A DNA stretch of 64,000 bases from Cyathus striatus. Lineage: Eukaryota > Basidiomycota > Agaricomycetes > Agaricales > Nidulariaceae. Below, piece by piece: positions 45,409-57,898 of the stretch; positions within the stretch are counted from its first letter, which is position 1; every line of letters begins with the position of its first letter. The notes under the pieces were generated by a model that was not told where the DNA came from, searched no databases, and was given only the letters and a program-made list of their open reading frames with translations. The stretch is from positions 1,922,001 through 1,986,000 of the forward strand of contig JAOVFP010000017.1 of the NCBI GenBank assembly GCA_025738555.1, read 5' to 3'. The translations under genes and the position numbers were made by a program.

Positions 45409-47239
45409 TCACTCGCTGCCTGAAAGCTCGTCAACATCGTCCTCATCTGATGTGTCATTGTAAGAGACTGTTTCGAAATCCCACTCGCTCTGGCCAATCA
45501 CGGTCTCATCATCAGGAATTGTTGATGTGTAACGTGAAACGCTACCACTTGACTGTGCTGTAGCAGGGTTATTCCTTATCACTAAATGTGAATTAGAACC
45601 GTAAATCTAATAAATGATTTACCATTACTTACAGCTCGCTGCATGTTCTTCGATGTCCTGAATGTCCTGGATATCCTTACGATGCTTTAGGTGAAAGCTT
45701 GTTAGCATTGCGCTAGCTTTCGTGAATAGGGTTCGTGTCTTTTCTGCTGAGATAGATGTATTCACATGAAACTCCCACTCCGAAATCTTGCTAAAATCGG
45801 CAATAGTCTCAATCCCTGCAACAATTAAGTTCACGCGTTCGACATCTGTTAAGAATGGAGGGCCATTTTCCACTTCTAGTGAGGTTAGTAACATGTCGGG
45901 GGTTGGATAATCAAGAAGATCAAATGTGTGACTTCCTGAGGCAATAGAAGAAAGACCCAATGCATTACTGAATGCCAATGAACTCGTACTCATCCCAGCT
46001 TCAGAGTTAATGACCCCAGAGCACTCCGAAGCATAGCGTGGCATAGCAGACAATGACCTCAACTTCGAAGAAGACTTCTGGCCAAAATATATATTAACGC
46101 GTGGTGCAAGTGGTGGATGACCTGCTCCTGATCGTCCCCATGCTTTTTTAAGTGGTTGTTCAAAATCAAGGGTATGAGGAGGACGGTTAATGTCTGCCTC
46201 GCCCAAAGCCTGTAATATATGCATAGCAAATGTAAATATAAGTCTTTCAAGAAAATTTACGAAGAACGTACAATCATCTTTGCCCAGTGTGTCATCATTT
46301 TATCATCCACTGGAACATGCTGCCCACTTGGTGGAACATAGCAACGATGGCTATGTTTCTCACATTTCAGCTTGCATTCAAGTGTCTTCCATGCCTCATG
46401 AACTCCAGAATCATTGGCGGCAGGGTCATCTGAATCATCGTTCTCTTTGTTGTTGTGTCGTTTCCTCTTGCCTTTGGTGGGTTTCTTTGGAGTCTGTTTA
46501 TAAGGAGTCATATAATGTGACCTCGTTGATAAAGTAAAGACGCACAGCTTCCAAATCCACCACTTGAATTCCAACGGCCTTTCACCTGGCACGTGTAGCC
46601 ATACCTTGAAGCTTACCCACTGCTGAAGACCAGTCATCATTGCTTGTCAACAATGATGGGGCAGTACGTGGCCCCTCTCCAGCCAAGCGATAAGCTAACT
46701 TGGCTTTGTTGGGCTCAGTTTCCAGAAGGGCACAGCAACGCGACTTGAAGTCTTCCCAAGGTATATCGGTTTCAAACCTAAATTCACGCTTGACATCGCT
46801 TGAAACTAGCTCAGCTGTAATACAAAATACTACATGATCACGTACTCAGTAAGGATGGACTTTATAAAATATAATGAAAGAACGTACCTCCAGTGCGAAC
46901 CTCTTCATTTGGCCGGGTATTTCTGCGTGTAGGCTCTGGGGCAGGACCGATTTGTGCTATAGCAGGGTTTACTTGAGGTAGCTGAGGCTCGTGAGGATTG
47001 TTTTCGTGAGCCTGATGAGCGTAGTAGTTGGGAAAAGCAGCCACCCTGGGATTGAATGGAGGATGTTGAAGCTGAGGATGATAATCATGTGGGACCGGAT
47101 GATAAAACTGTTGAGGATAAGGAGGTGGATATCCAAAGAAATGCGGTGGTGCATGAGGAGGTGGATAGTAGATGGGATACAGAGGATCAGGATGCCTTCC
47201 TGGGGGACCTGGATTGTGCTGATTAGAGTACCGACGCAT
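45409..47239 (-). pseudogene. Accessory gene of mariner element 2
   Basis: Exon 1 (47239-46888) encodes a Pro/His/Tyr-rich N-terminus (MRRYSNQHNPGPPGRHPD, PPPHAPPHFFGYPPPYP). Exon 2 from 46814 reads FETDIPWEDFKSRCCALL and LLTSNDDWSSAV, resembling a PB1-like fold. A basic run (KPTKGKRKRHNNK) and CEKHSHRCYVPPSGQHVP with MMTHWAKMI follow, then RPPHTLDFEQPL and a C-terminal domain to about 45625, and a last exon with an acidic tail (SDEDDVDELSGSE) ending at TGA 45411-45409. TGA at 46584-46582 interrupts between ATRAR and KAVGIQVVDLE. The gene is otherwise well preserved, so it might be functional if a bypassing splice exists. Homologous parts occur in element 1. Function unknown. Confidence 0.65.
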
Positions 47240-47508
47240 AGTTAAACAATGTGTACAGTGTACAACTCACCAGGTGCATACCCACTTTATACACACCTTG
47301 TGGCAACACTCAGTGAATTACGCTGCTCGTCGTTCCCAATGTTAAGGGACAATCCCCTGCGGACAATAGACAAATTGAAGAAGTACAATGCTTGGAGGCA
47401 GCGTCAATTGAAAACTGGCGCCTAGAGTCCTGGTGAGCGTCACCGTCATATTCTCATTTAGGAATAGCCCTATGAATCCTACCAGTAACCTGGCTCGGAT
47501 CATGCTGC

Positions 47509-47577
47509 CGATGAAACTCAGATGTATACTAAAATGTCAAGGGGCTACAACGATAAGCAAAGCACTGTAATTGTGCG
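47509..47577 (-). repeat. Right terminal inverted repeat of mariner element 2
   Basis: Reverse-complement partner of 44002-44070, followed by the TA duplication. Confidence 0.85.
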
Positions 47578-47853
47578 CAAAGTTCCTAGTTTGTAACATT
47601 ACCGAAGTTCGGTTGAATAAGCGCTAGTGCGCGACAAGCTGAAAGGTCGTATCAATAGCACACAGAACGTCTTCAGTTCGGGGATCCGGCCGAAATATTT
47701 CATCGAGGTCGTAAAGGTCGTAATATCATTGGTAAAAATGAAATGATGGAAAACAAATGCAAGTAAGTACTACTACAGATGCACTATGACAACTATGAAC
47801 AACTTGAATAACTTTCATATACATATACGACAGCGTAACATTCATTTAAATAG

Positions 47854-49367
47854 CTATGATTCCTCATCCTCGTTAGGCATCTGAATCATATCCTGGATAC
47901 CTGACAACAATACAACCTTCGGTTTCAGAAGCACGCTCTCCATCCATTCGGCATCCTTTCCAGGTTTACGTTCTGCTCGAACCAGGCCCAGGTCAGTTGT
48001 GCAAAGCACCCGTTCACTGTCTGCGGAAACAGTTTTATCGTCCGTCGCATATGCATCTTCCATAGTTTGAACATTGAAATTCACATCAGGAGCAACGTAG
48101 AATGCCTCCAGGTCGCAACTCGTGATAGTTTCACCCACTACTTTATTTAAACGCATTGCGGCACGAAGGATGAGCGATATACGATCCTTGAAGTCCGTGT
48201 TGATGCGCTCATGCAATGAGGAGGCAGAAGAAGCGATCCCAGCGGTGATGAGAATGTGTACGAAGGCAGTGATCATGTAGATGCAGAGGTCCGGCTCGGA
48301 CGCAAACATCCGTTGGAGGTGGGTGCGTGTTAAAGCCCGCCATCTACCCGATATCGCTTGTTCCTCTGCAAGATAGGGGTAAGTAGGAATTCTTCTTAAA
48401 CTCGAAGTCTAAAAAAATAAGACTCACCCGATTCCCGAACTCTAGCGTATATTTCGTTGAGCAGGTGTTCGTCTTCTGGATCCTCGAAGTACCAGGACGT
48501 AATGACCCAATGTGCATATGCTGACATCGCTGCCTGAAACGCAATCTGCACCAGCATGGGATCGTCGTGGTGCTCCGCCGATCTCAACAGCTGCACCATC
48601 TTATGTCCGAGAATATCTGTCGCACCTCCCCAGGCCTCCTTGTGGTCCTCCGAGTTAACATGGCGTGCTGCAGGCGGTTGTATGCCGGCCACCGATCCTG
48701 GCGTCGGCGTAGACGCTGAATGACGCTTCGAGTCGAATACGAAAGATTCCGCCATGAACGCTGCGGTCTGTAAGATCTCTCCATTTAACGCCTCCACCAT
48801 TTTCATGACATCTGCACCGGAGAAGGTATCGGACTTGGTTAGGAACCTCTGCGCACCGCTGAGCTCTGCTGTCCGTGTATCGAGCAATTGTGTCGTGTGA
48901 CCAAGCCGCGATGTGAGCTCTGCGTTCTCGGAGCGGAACTGTTGATTCTCTCGGGTAAGGGCTTGTATCCGTGCTGAGAGAGATGCGTTGTCGGCCTGTA
49001 GTAACTGGGCCTGTGACTCGGTGGACTGCATCGTCTCTTTCCTCCGATCAAGCTCTGCCTTTACTGCCTTCAGCTCCTCATCCCTCCGCAGTGCATTTTC
49101 CTCGCGTGCCTTCAAGCTCCTTCTCAACCTCTCGAGTTCCGTCTCTTTCTCCCTAATCTCTTCTTCGAGGTTAGATACTGCTACTGCTACGGAAGCACGG
49201 GATGGTCTCCGCCGATGACCTTTATCTTTCATCCACTTTGATAACGCCCAAGAACCAGCTATGCCGAGGCCGACCATCGTCAAGCAGGTGTGTATCGTCA
49301 AAGGTATGGGTAGTAATATGCCAGGTATGAGTCGTGAGGTGTGTTCACTTGCAGGAAAGAGAGACAT
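47854..49367 (-). CDS. Membrane-anchored coiled-coil protein, paralog 1
   Basis: Two exons (49367-48428 and 48365-47854) give 483 residues. A hydrophobic segment at about residues 13-45 (LIPGILLPIPLTIH, LTMVGLGIAGSWAL) could be a membrane anchor. The coiled coil spans about residues 65-170. A conserved C-terminal region follows: AELSGAQRFLTKSD, VMKMVEALNGEILQTAAF, VQIAFQAAMSAYAHWVITSW, then VLCTTDLGL and VLLKPKVVL at the end. The same ordered landmarks appear in the genes at 52925-55558 and 56198-57661. The family is unnamed to my knowledge. Confidence 0.82.
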
Positions 49368-52300
49368 TGAAGATCGAAGAATTAGGGCAGGAAGAGGGTC
49401 CTTTGTATGACTTGTGTTTGAAACGACGTGGGGGTCGTGCGGTGCCCAGGTAATGTAACTCGTGTTCTCGCACTGGTATGGGCGTCAATGAGGTCGTCGT
49501 GGGGACTTGAATGGTGGAATTAGTAAATGCGTGGTGATGGCAGAACGTGGAGAGTGGATGCAAGGTGTGTGGATAGCTGTGGTGGATGATGTATGGGGGG
49601 AATATCGTGTTTTTGTGAAAGTGTGAAGGTAGGTATGATGAGGGGATTATACCGGCAATTGTGGGTGGTTCTGATTAAATGCACCGATGATTAGGCGCGA
49701 CAATGAGTTTTAGGTGGACGAAAGCCAGGGGGGTCTATTCCTTTGTCTCATAGAATCGATAGCCTATTTATTGGAGACCAATTTCGGAACGGGATAGGAA
49801 ATGAAGTAGTGGTGAACCAGTTGACAGTCAGGCACCACTCTGAAATCCGAGCCGCAGTGGTAATGAACGAATTTGTACGTAGATGAGGAAACATAAAACA
49901 GAGTATGACTTTGCCGCTACGAAATGTCGTTCTTGTGGGTTATTGGTGTGTTCAGCTCATACCAGGACAATTTGAACCGTTTCTGGTGAACGTTGAAGCC
50001 ATGAGGCCGGGAACGTGTGGCTTCCGGGACCGCCTCGTGTGATTGGTTTTGCCTGGACTACTACCTGCCTATCTTGTCCATGTCCATTCCAGGCTATGAT
50101 GAGATCTCACAGAGCGGGAAAGGGCATTATCTGTCATTCATTTGTCAACTTCCAGGGGTATAAAGATCCACTACACAGTGCCATTAGTATGGATAACTAT
50201 TAATCTTTTAGTACTAACCAATATATGTGATGCACATATCGTCGCTATGGCGTTTTATGAATACGGAACGGAGTTGATTTTGAATCAATTCGCTGTTGTC
50301 CGGGTATGTCGGTAGGAAAAAAGGAAGAAGGGTCAATGTTCAAGCTCAAGCTTCAAGGACGGTCTCTTCGAACTGTCCAACTCGCTAACGTATGACTTCG
50401 AGGAAGTTCGACAGCAATCATAAGCCGGCCTGCTTGAGAACTCTTGAGAACTCAATCAGCGAGGATAGAACGGTTCTGCCTTTGAGCGTACATCAAAAAT
50501 GCAGTGTACGTACGTGATCATCAGATCGCTGTACGGGATGTTCATATGTAGTTACAAGACAAGAAAGAGAGCATTGTACTCCAGAATACTGCGGGGAGAT
50601 GGCAGAATACGTGCTGAAATTCCATGTAATTGTATCGGTTGACGTAGAATATATAATCAGACATTCCCGGCCTCAGGCCCTGCAATGTGCATACTAAATT
50701 GCGGGGGCTTCTGATGACGACAATGGCTTCATTCGCGAATGGGAACTCTCAGCGACGTGCATATTGTTGACACTCGTGACATCTAACGTTAAGATGCGTG
50801 TTCCCCCCAGTGTCTAAGTGGATTCAGGTAGTGCATACAACTGAGACTGAGCAACCCTTCTAGGAAGGTCAGTTCATGGGAATCTTCCTGAGGCATGAGA
50901 AACCTCTAACCATCTTGAGGAGACGCAGTGATCAAAGAAGTCTGCCTGAAGAATCACGGAATCATAACCTCAGTCTTTAGGAATTCATTATGGGCGCTGG
51001 TGGTGCCTGACTTCCCTGACTTTCTGGCCGTTGTAGAACCAGGAACCATGCGCATCACTGGTCATGAACTTTGTTCACCGGAGCCTGTTTATCAACTGTT
51101 TATCGCTGTTCGAGTAGATAGAATCACCAAGAGAACGTAATGCCGGGCGCTTTTGCTTGCGCTTCGCGGATTCCGTGGGCTTATCGTTTATTTCACCAAG
51201 TTGGTTAATGAGCCATGCAAGTCAATCCCTTTGGTACTGGTAACAGTACAATGGGATAGACACCGAAAGGAAAGACGGTGCCCCAACCGCGGGGGTGGAT
51301 CCAATCATTTGGTAGCCATTACCACAGGAGTCGATAGATGTCAGCCTGTGGCACGAAATTTAGCATCATATGGTTATGCCAAGAAATTCTGCTTCAAGAG
51401 ACAGTTGTCTGTGCTTGTAAGAGATTGAAATGTCGCCTAGTTTTGCATAGTGAGGCACCAAGGGTTAGATATGTTTTAACCGACTGATAGATCTGCAACA
51501 TAAGCCCAGGAGAGTTTTCCGCCTCGAGTTAGATGAATGTGGGAGGAACTGACATGAAGGTGGGAACTTGAGCGTTTGACTCGCTGTTTGCTTTGTTTGG
51601 ATCTGGGGAAGTTGCCAAATAAAAAGGGTTCGTTGATGTCGTACCGCAGTTATGGTTCGACGCGTCAGATGTTCTTCTCCTACTTCACCGTGTATTTCGC
51701 GTCAGTTCACCTCAAAATAACCCATTAGAATGATTGAGAATGTAAGTTTGTTATAACATAACTCGGTTGCTTCGTTTAACGTAACTTAACATTCCCGTTA
51801 GAAACTGTATGCTTTTCAATATCATTGCACGGCCCAAGCACGGCGTGACACAAATTTTCATGTCTTTTCCTGGATGCAATTCTCCTTGACGCTCGCAATA
51901 AGCCGAATGTTTCAGTACGCTAGCACATCTGAACGCGAAAATAGGCCTTAAATTGGTTTCTAGGTTAATGCTTAGTGCAATTATTCTAGTGGCAGTTAGC
52001 ACGCCGCGATCTGCGTGTTGGAAAGCTCCAACTTTCAACTCCAAGTGGAGGTGTAGAATTCTTCTAAAGTCGGGCCCGGTGGCAGTTACCATTTCTGTCA
52101 CTGAGTATTAGCCTGTGAACCATAATCTAATACCCGGCTGTAATCACAGCTCACTTCAAGGTTCGACATCTTTAGGATGCCTGGTCACAATAGTAGTATG
52201 TGATCGTTTTCTGTCGACGGAGAATTATTCACCATTGTCCAGCCTTACTGCCAAGCCTATGAATCTTCTATGTCAAATGTCAGTTTCGTACGCCTCCGAG

Positions 52301-52924
52301 CCTTTATTCAGGATGGAGGCCTTACAGCTCTCAATCTCGATTATCTCTCTTACATGTAGGATGTATTATCGGCTCCGCGAGGTATCCGTGTCGTAAACCA
52401 TTAGGAACCTTTAGGGATATTCCGAAAAGAGGTTTGCAACTTACGGTGGGTACTTTGGGGTACGATAAGCGACGTTACAACCCGACTTACTTGTTCTTCC
52501 TAGAACTCTCCCTGGAACATATACCGTCAACAGGCAGGCTCAGAAATTCTTACCCGCCCGGCATCTGGTCTTGGTGTGGCCTGTGCCACATATACTGATA
52601 TTATCTCTAGCTACTACACCGCGGTCATGTCACCGTTTTTCCCCACTGACGCGTTTCGCGTCGCACTGAAGTCTCGTGCTCGACTGTGCTTACATTTGGG
52701 CTTAGGGGTTAGAACATAGCGCTTACTCGGCCCGTCCGGGAAGAGGCACTCTGCGTCATACAAAGGATTATATACTAATCTCAGCTCAAGCATGGTGCAG
52801 GGATGAAATAAATAGATCGTTATTCAGTTTAAACGATAACCCAAGGTACACTGAAAACACTACGACTGAAATAGAACCCAATGCTGACTCAATTGCTAAG
52901 TTAGCACGTACGGAGAAACCCTAA
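49368..52924. other. Long stretch without a supported gene
   Basis: The short frames here (for example 50928-51428 and 51751-52396) show no domains or conserved splice pattern. A segment near 49808-49841 (gtggtgaaccagttgacagt) resembles the inverted-repeat region at 14026. This 3.5 kb separates two paralogs and may hold a decayed copy I cannot recognise. Confidence 0.4.
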
Positions 52925-55558
52925 CTATAGCTGCTCTAGTACTGACCGCAAGACGACCTTTGGTTTGAGCACCACATGACCATAGGCAGCACCATCTGCG
53001 CTCTCGTCACTTTCACGGTGATCCACTTTAACGATACGATGTAGACCCAAGTCAGTGGTACAGATGACACGCTCCGACGCCCATCCATCAAGTGATGTGT
53101 CAAGGTCGTTGTCGTCCTCCGCGTATGCATTATCCATCACATCCTGGTCGTAGCGAATTTCGGGGGATACCAGGAGGGGCTCGATGTGCCCTGGCCCAGT
53201 ATCCTCCCCGATTAACTTGTTTAGACGCAGCGCCAATCGAACGATATTTGATACGCGCTCTGCATTCGCGGAAAGCAAACTGGGTGACGACCACCCCGCG
53301 ACGGCGAGCACGTCGGCAAGATGAGAGCAAATGAACTCTGACAAATGGGATTGTGTGTCCTGCGAAGGGCTGCTACACTGCCTTCGCGTGATACAGCGCC
53401 ATTTCACTGCGGTTTCTGGATCTTCTGTGAATTATACATTGAGTAAGTGGGTTACGCCGTGTACTGTTGAGAGGAAGTACTTACCAGACCCCTGAATCCT
53501 GGCGTGAAGGGCCCCCAGGAAGTCGCCGTAATCCCAATGGCCGGGGTACCATGAAGTCATAATTTGTTTGCAGCAGTAGTTGATGCTAGCCTGCAGCGCA
53601 ATTTGCATAGGAAGAGGGTCCTGCCCTGCGACCTGTTCGGTCGATCGTAAGACCAGAATAACTTCCCTCCCTAGGATGTCAGTCATTCGAGAAATGAGGG
53701 CTGCTTCCTCGTCTACGTCGAGTGAAACAGGTTGGATCTGGTCATTGTTCTCGAGGTAAAGATCGTCAGCTAGAGAAGCAGCCACCTGGAATATCGTGAT
53801 ATTCAGAGTCGTCATAGTAGCCAGAACGCCATCGCCAGCGGGAGTGTTAAATTTCCTGCTGAATATCTTAGAAGGGGAATCGTACACGGATACGAATTCT
53901 TCGGACTGTTGGCGAATCTGGTCCTGGAGCATACGGTTTTGCCGCTCCAAGGGGCCGTACTTGTCATGCACCGCCTGGAGCTGCCTAGCAAACTCCTCTC
54001 GATTACGGTTCTCAGCCTTCTTCCCCTCTTCTCTGGCACGACGACTCTCTTCCCGAGCTTGAGTTGTCTCGTGAGTGAGTCGCATGTGCTCCCGCCTAAC
54101 GTCCGCCAATTCTCTCTCCAATGCCTGAACCAGGACCTTCTGAGTGTCAACCTCGTCGTGTGCACTTCGCCCTTCATCACTCAGAGCCTGAACCTTAATG
54201 GTCAGCACCTCCCGTTCACGATCCAACGAAATCGCCTGTTGGTTGCGAACCTCCTTCTCCTGCATAACCTTCTTCAACTCAGCCTGTAAACGTCGAGTAT
54301 CCTCCGCTATAGAAGTCTTCTCGTGCTCCACGTCAGAAAGAGACTCTTCGACCAACTTCTTCTCCTTCCTAAGATCGGTAAGCGCCTCCTCTAATCGTTT
54401 AAGCTCCTGTGATAATTGTCCTTTCTGCAGCTCGACCGCCATGACACGCTCCTCACGTTGTGAGAGCTTCTCCGTCATCTCCCGCTCAAGACGCTGGAGC
54501 TGGGAGGTCAGGTCTTTCTTCTCCTTCTCCAACGCCACAACGCGCCCTGACCTGAGATGCTCGAGCTCCTGGCTTAGACTAGCTTTCTCCTGTTCGATGC
54601 TAGTAATACGCTGCCCCACCTGAGACTTCTGCACGGATAGCTCGCTACGGAGGTGGTCGATCTCAGAAGATGAACTTTGTTGATCCTGCAGCGCCTTCGA
54701 ATGCCCGGCCCTGAGGCGCTCGAGCTCCTGGCCCAAGAGGGCCTTCTCCTCCCCGACAGCAGCGATACGCTGGTCGGACTGAACTATCTGCGTCGATATC
54801 TCAGTCTGAAGGCGCTGAATTTCAGCCGAAAGCTTCTCTTTCTCCTCCTCGAAGGCAGCTACATCTACCCCAACGCCGCTCCCGACCTTCGGTAGTGCTG
54901 CCTCTGAAGTGGGATGATGAGCCGGCCGAGCATCCTCATTGGCCTTCGACGTCACTTCCTCAGCGCTCGGTACAGATGGGGGAGCATCCACGAGTTCGAT
55001 ACTCTCAAAACTACTCTCCTCATGGTGAACCCCGTTAGGTCTTCCCCCTACAGCAGCTTCATTCGACCCCACGACGACCTCATGCGAAACCACCATAGTT
55101 TCCTTTCCCACTGGGGTCGAGCGATCCAGTGTTACAGAGGAACTGGTCTCCTTCGCCATTACGTCATGCACAGATTCTCCTTCACTCGAGTGGGCGTCCA
55201 GCGCCCTCTGGGGAACGATGTGAGCTTCTTCGGTTACAGCTGTAGCCGACGTGGCTAAGCTTGCAACGGTCGTGGACTTCAGGTCCGGTGTGGTGGCAGC
55301 GGGTAATGCAGCGGGCGTCAAGGAAGGTGTCATGGGAGGCGTAGCGGATGGAGTGGCCACTGCAGAGTCTGACTTCCCCTCCTTCCCTCCCATACCCTTC
55401 AGACCTTTCCTAGTTTTCGTAGCGAACGACCTCAGGCTGGATTTGCTGTCGGCGCGAGTAATATCTTTAGGTGGGACATCGTCGGTCCCGGGAACTTGTT
55501 TCTGTGATGCGCGCCGCGCTTTACTCAGGCGACTTAGCATGGAAAAGGGAGAAGCCAT
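52925..55558 (-). CDS. Large coiled-coil protein, paralog 2
   Basis: Two exons (55558-53485 and 53424-52925) encode 857 residues. A basic Ser/Lys-rich N-terminus (MASPFSMLSRLSKARRASQK) and a low-complexity Ala/Thr/Pro region of about 200 residues are followed by a coiled coil of about 320 residues with reiterated QRI.(A/S)(V/I).(E/Q)EKA(L/S)L(S/G)QELE(H/R)LR units. The C-terminal family region follows: ILVLRSTEQ-type motif, LPMQIALQASINYCCKQIMTSWYP, then VICTTDLGL and VVLKPKVVL. It has no N-terminal hydrophobic anchor, unlike paralog 1. Confidence 0.85.
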
Positions 55559-56197
55559 GGTGGATACGTGTAGTGATTGTGGAAAGTTTCGTTAAAGACG
55601 GTGTATATCTAGCATGAAGATGCTGTGTTCCCTTCAGTGATTTGCACGCGTATCAAGCATGCAATGAGGTGGGCATCCTGTTATGAAGGACGGGGAAGAC
55701 GTGTGATATGCAAGGACGGCTATGCGTCTTCAAGCTGAAAGCACCGAGTCCTCGTGCTGACGGCTGGAATGAAACATTGTGACATCGATCAGATGGGTGG
55801 CGGTTTATGCATGTTTATTGCCCTAGACCTCTCGTGACTTGTTCACTGAAAGCGCGCCGACGATTGCCCAATGCCTGAGCCTCAGCCCCTTTGGCCCTCG
55901 ACCGGCATAACGGATCAAACGTTCAACCATCGAGCACTTAGGTCTCGTACTTTTACTTTCCATGATAATTTGGAGTGAAACTGAAGTACATTATATGTTA
56001 TAGATGAGATGTTCTTCCATCATACGAGGAATAGTCAATGGCTGCGGAAATTTCACATATATTTAGAAAGGAACGAACTCAGGGAAATAGACGTAATTAA
56101 CCAAAGTTCTATAATTAAAGTGACGATACAAACGCGGATTTGCAACTAACTTACAGTGGCTTTAACGCCCCGCAATGCGAAGCGAGTCTTCAAGGCC

Positions 56198-57661
56198 TCA
56201 CTCCCGCAAGCTCGAATACAGCACTACCTTCGGTTTAATCAAGATGTTTCGTTGATTAACAACAGATCCACCGCTATCCCGCGTTGAGATCTCTCGATAC
56301 AACCCCACCTGGGTACAACAAGATGTCCTCCCTTTCGCCTTGTTTCCGTTCCCCTCTTCGTCCTCCATAGTTGCGGAATCAAATGAAGTTTCGGGATAAG
56401 CCATCATTGTATCCAAAGATGCAGATGTAACCTCTTCCTTGATGGCTACCCGTATTTCAGCTGCTATTTTGACGATAGCAGATATCCTGTTCTTCAAATG
56501 GTCGACGCTTTGTCTTTGGCCACAACTTTGCAGAAGGCTCCCAACGTATTTCAGGATATCACCCGCTAAGTGCTCCTGCTTCTCCGGAGAAATTCTCAGT
56601 TGCGCCAGCGTCATAGCTCTCCATCTTCTTGCAACCGATGGATCCTCTAGACGATTGATGAATAATAGGCCTTGAAACTGTAATGATTAACGAACCTGCA
56701 CGTTGAATACCATGATATATATTGCGAAGACTTTCCGACAACTTGCTATCCCAAAGATTCCAAGATTGAATGATCCATGTCGACCAATGGATCATAACAT
56801 GTTGTAGGAACAGCTGTATCAGGTGATCAATATCGTCGCTACCCTTAACCAGTCTTTCCTCGAGGAATGATAAGTTCCGCTCTCCTAAAGAATTAATAAG
56901 GTCTTCACTAAACGTCGGCTTCTTGTCCAGTCTGTGATGCACAAGTGGCTCGGAAGCTTGAGCAGCCGCTTGTAAGATCTCAGAATTTAGAGACTGGACC
57001 TTTGATATCACCTCGTTTCCCGACCATTTGTCTGCGGTCGTGAGGAATGTCTGGGCAGACTTTAGCTCAGCAGTTCGTACTTCGAGTAATTCTGATATCT
57101 GAGCTTTCTCCTGCCCTGCAAGTTGAAGTGTCTTCAATTGCTGCGTCAACTGGGCCTCGAGAACCCGGATATGGCTTTCTCTCGATTGAATGACATTCGA
57201 TGCCTCCTGAAGCCTATTCTCCAATGCACGATTGCGCTTTCGCGAAGCTTAGTAAGAGTCATGATGCATCTTTCAAGAAAGCAACAACGTACCTCTTCCA
57301 ATGCGTTCAAATCTTCCCTCGAAACACGTCTGTCGGTTAAAACTCGATATCGATCCTTCCTCCTTTCCTCCCGACGACGATCATCCGAGAGAATTGTTGC
57401 TGCCGGTGGATGAGAAGAGGGATAGTTATATGTTACGACAGAAACTGTTCTCGCTGATTCGGTTCTTTGTCTTGGCGTCGTGGCCTCCTTCGCAGACTGC
57501 GACCTAGGGGCCTTCGGCATATCTGCGATCGGTTCCTTTTGAGCGGCTGACTTGGTCTCCAGTGCCTGCGCGTCGGGCTGATCCTGTGGGGATGATTCTT
57601 GCTGTACTGGCCCAAAGACCATCCCGGATACTCTGGAGAGAGCTGAGGTAACAATTTGCAT
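56198..57661 (-). CDS. Coiled-coil protein, paralog 3
   Basis: Three exons (57661-57293, 57236-56696, 56670-56198) give 460 residues. The first intron is best closed at 'cgaaag' before CGC, which keeps the heptads continuous (NALEE then RNRALENRLQEAS). The N-terminus is Gln/Pro/Lys-rich; the coiled coil is short (about residues 105-165). The C-terminal family landmarks are AELKSAQTFLTTAD, VISKVQSLNSEILQAAAQ, VMIHWSTWIIQSWN and ILIKPKVVL near the stop. It is transcribed away from the HSPA12 copy D start 237 bases off. Confidence 0.78.
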
Positions 57662-57898
57662 CGCGGCAATGGGGAGCTTGTGGCGATGCTATTCTCATGA
57701 ATTATACTGGAGGACATGTTGCATTGTTGCAGCCCAGAGTGGCACGTTCGCAACGTGGCTGCTTGCAGGCAACGATCACATGTTTACACGCCTTTAGCAG
57801 GACCGCAACGACTCAACCGCTAGGGTTCAGTGGCAGTAGGGCTCGACATTTATAGGTGCCCATGTAGCAATCCGTATCGTATTATCAACTATCCCATC
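57662..57898. promoter_or_regulatory. Shared divergent intergenic region
   Basis: These 237 bases are all that separates the start codons of coiled-coil paralog 3 (minus) and HSPA12 copy D (plus), so they probably hold both promoters. No specific element can be named. Confidence 0.5.

Larger units (their letters stand above)
44002..47577. mobile_element. Tc1/mariner element 2, two genes, TA target duplication
   Basis: The ends are inverted repeats of roughly 65-70 bp: CAGTGCTTTGCTTATCGTTG at 44002 and its reverse complement ending at 47577. The match continues through 'ttttagtatacatctgagttt' with a few mismatches. TA flanks both ends (44000-44001, 47578-47579). Inside are an intact transposase (plus) and an accessory gene (minus) whose stop codons lie 18 bases apart. 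The layout equals that of element 1. Confidence 0.88.

Noticed and set aside
50928..52396. Several 70-116-codon frames between coiled-coil paralogs.
   Set aside because: Overlapping on both strands without coding signatures; consistent with chance.
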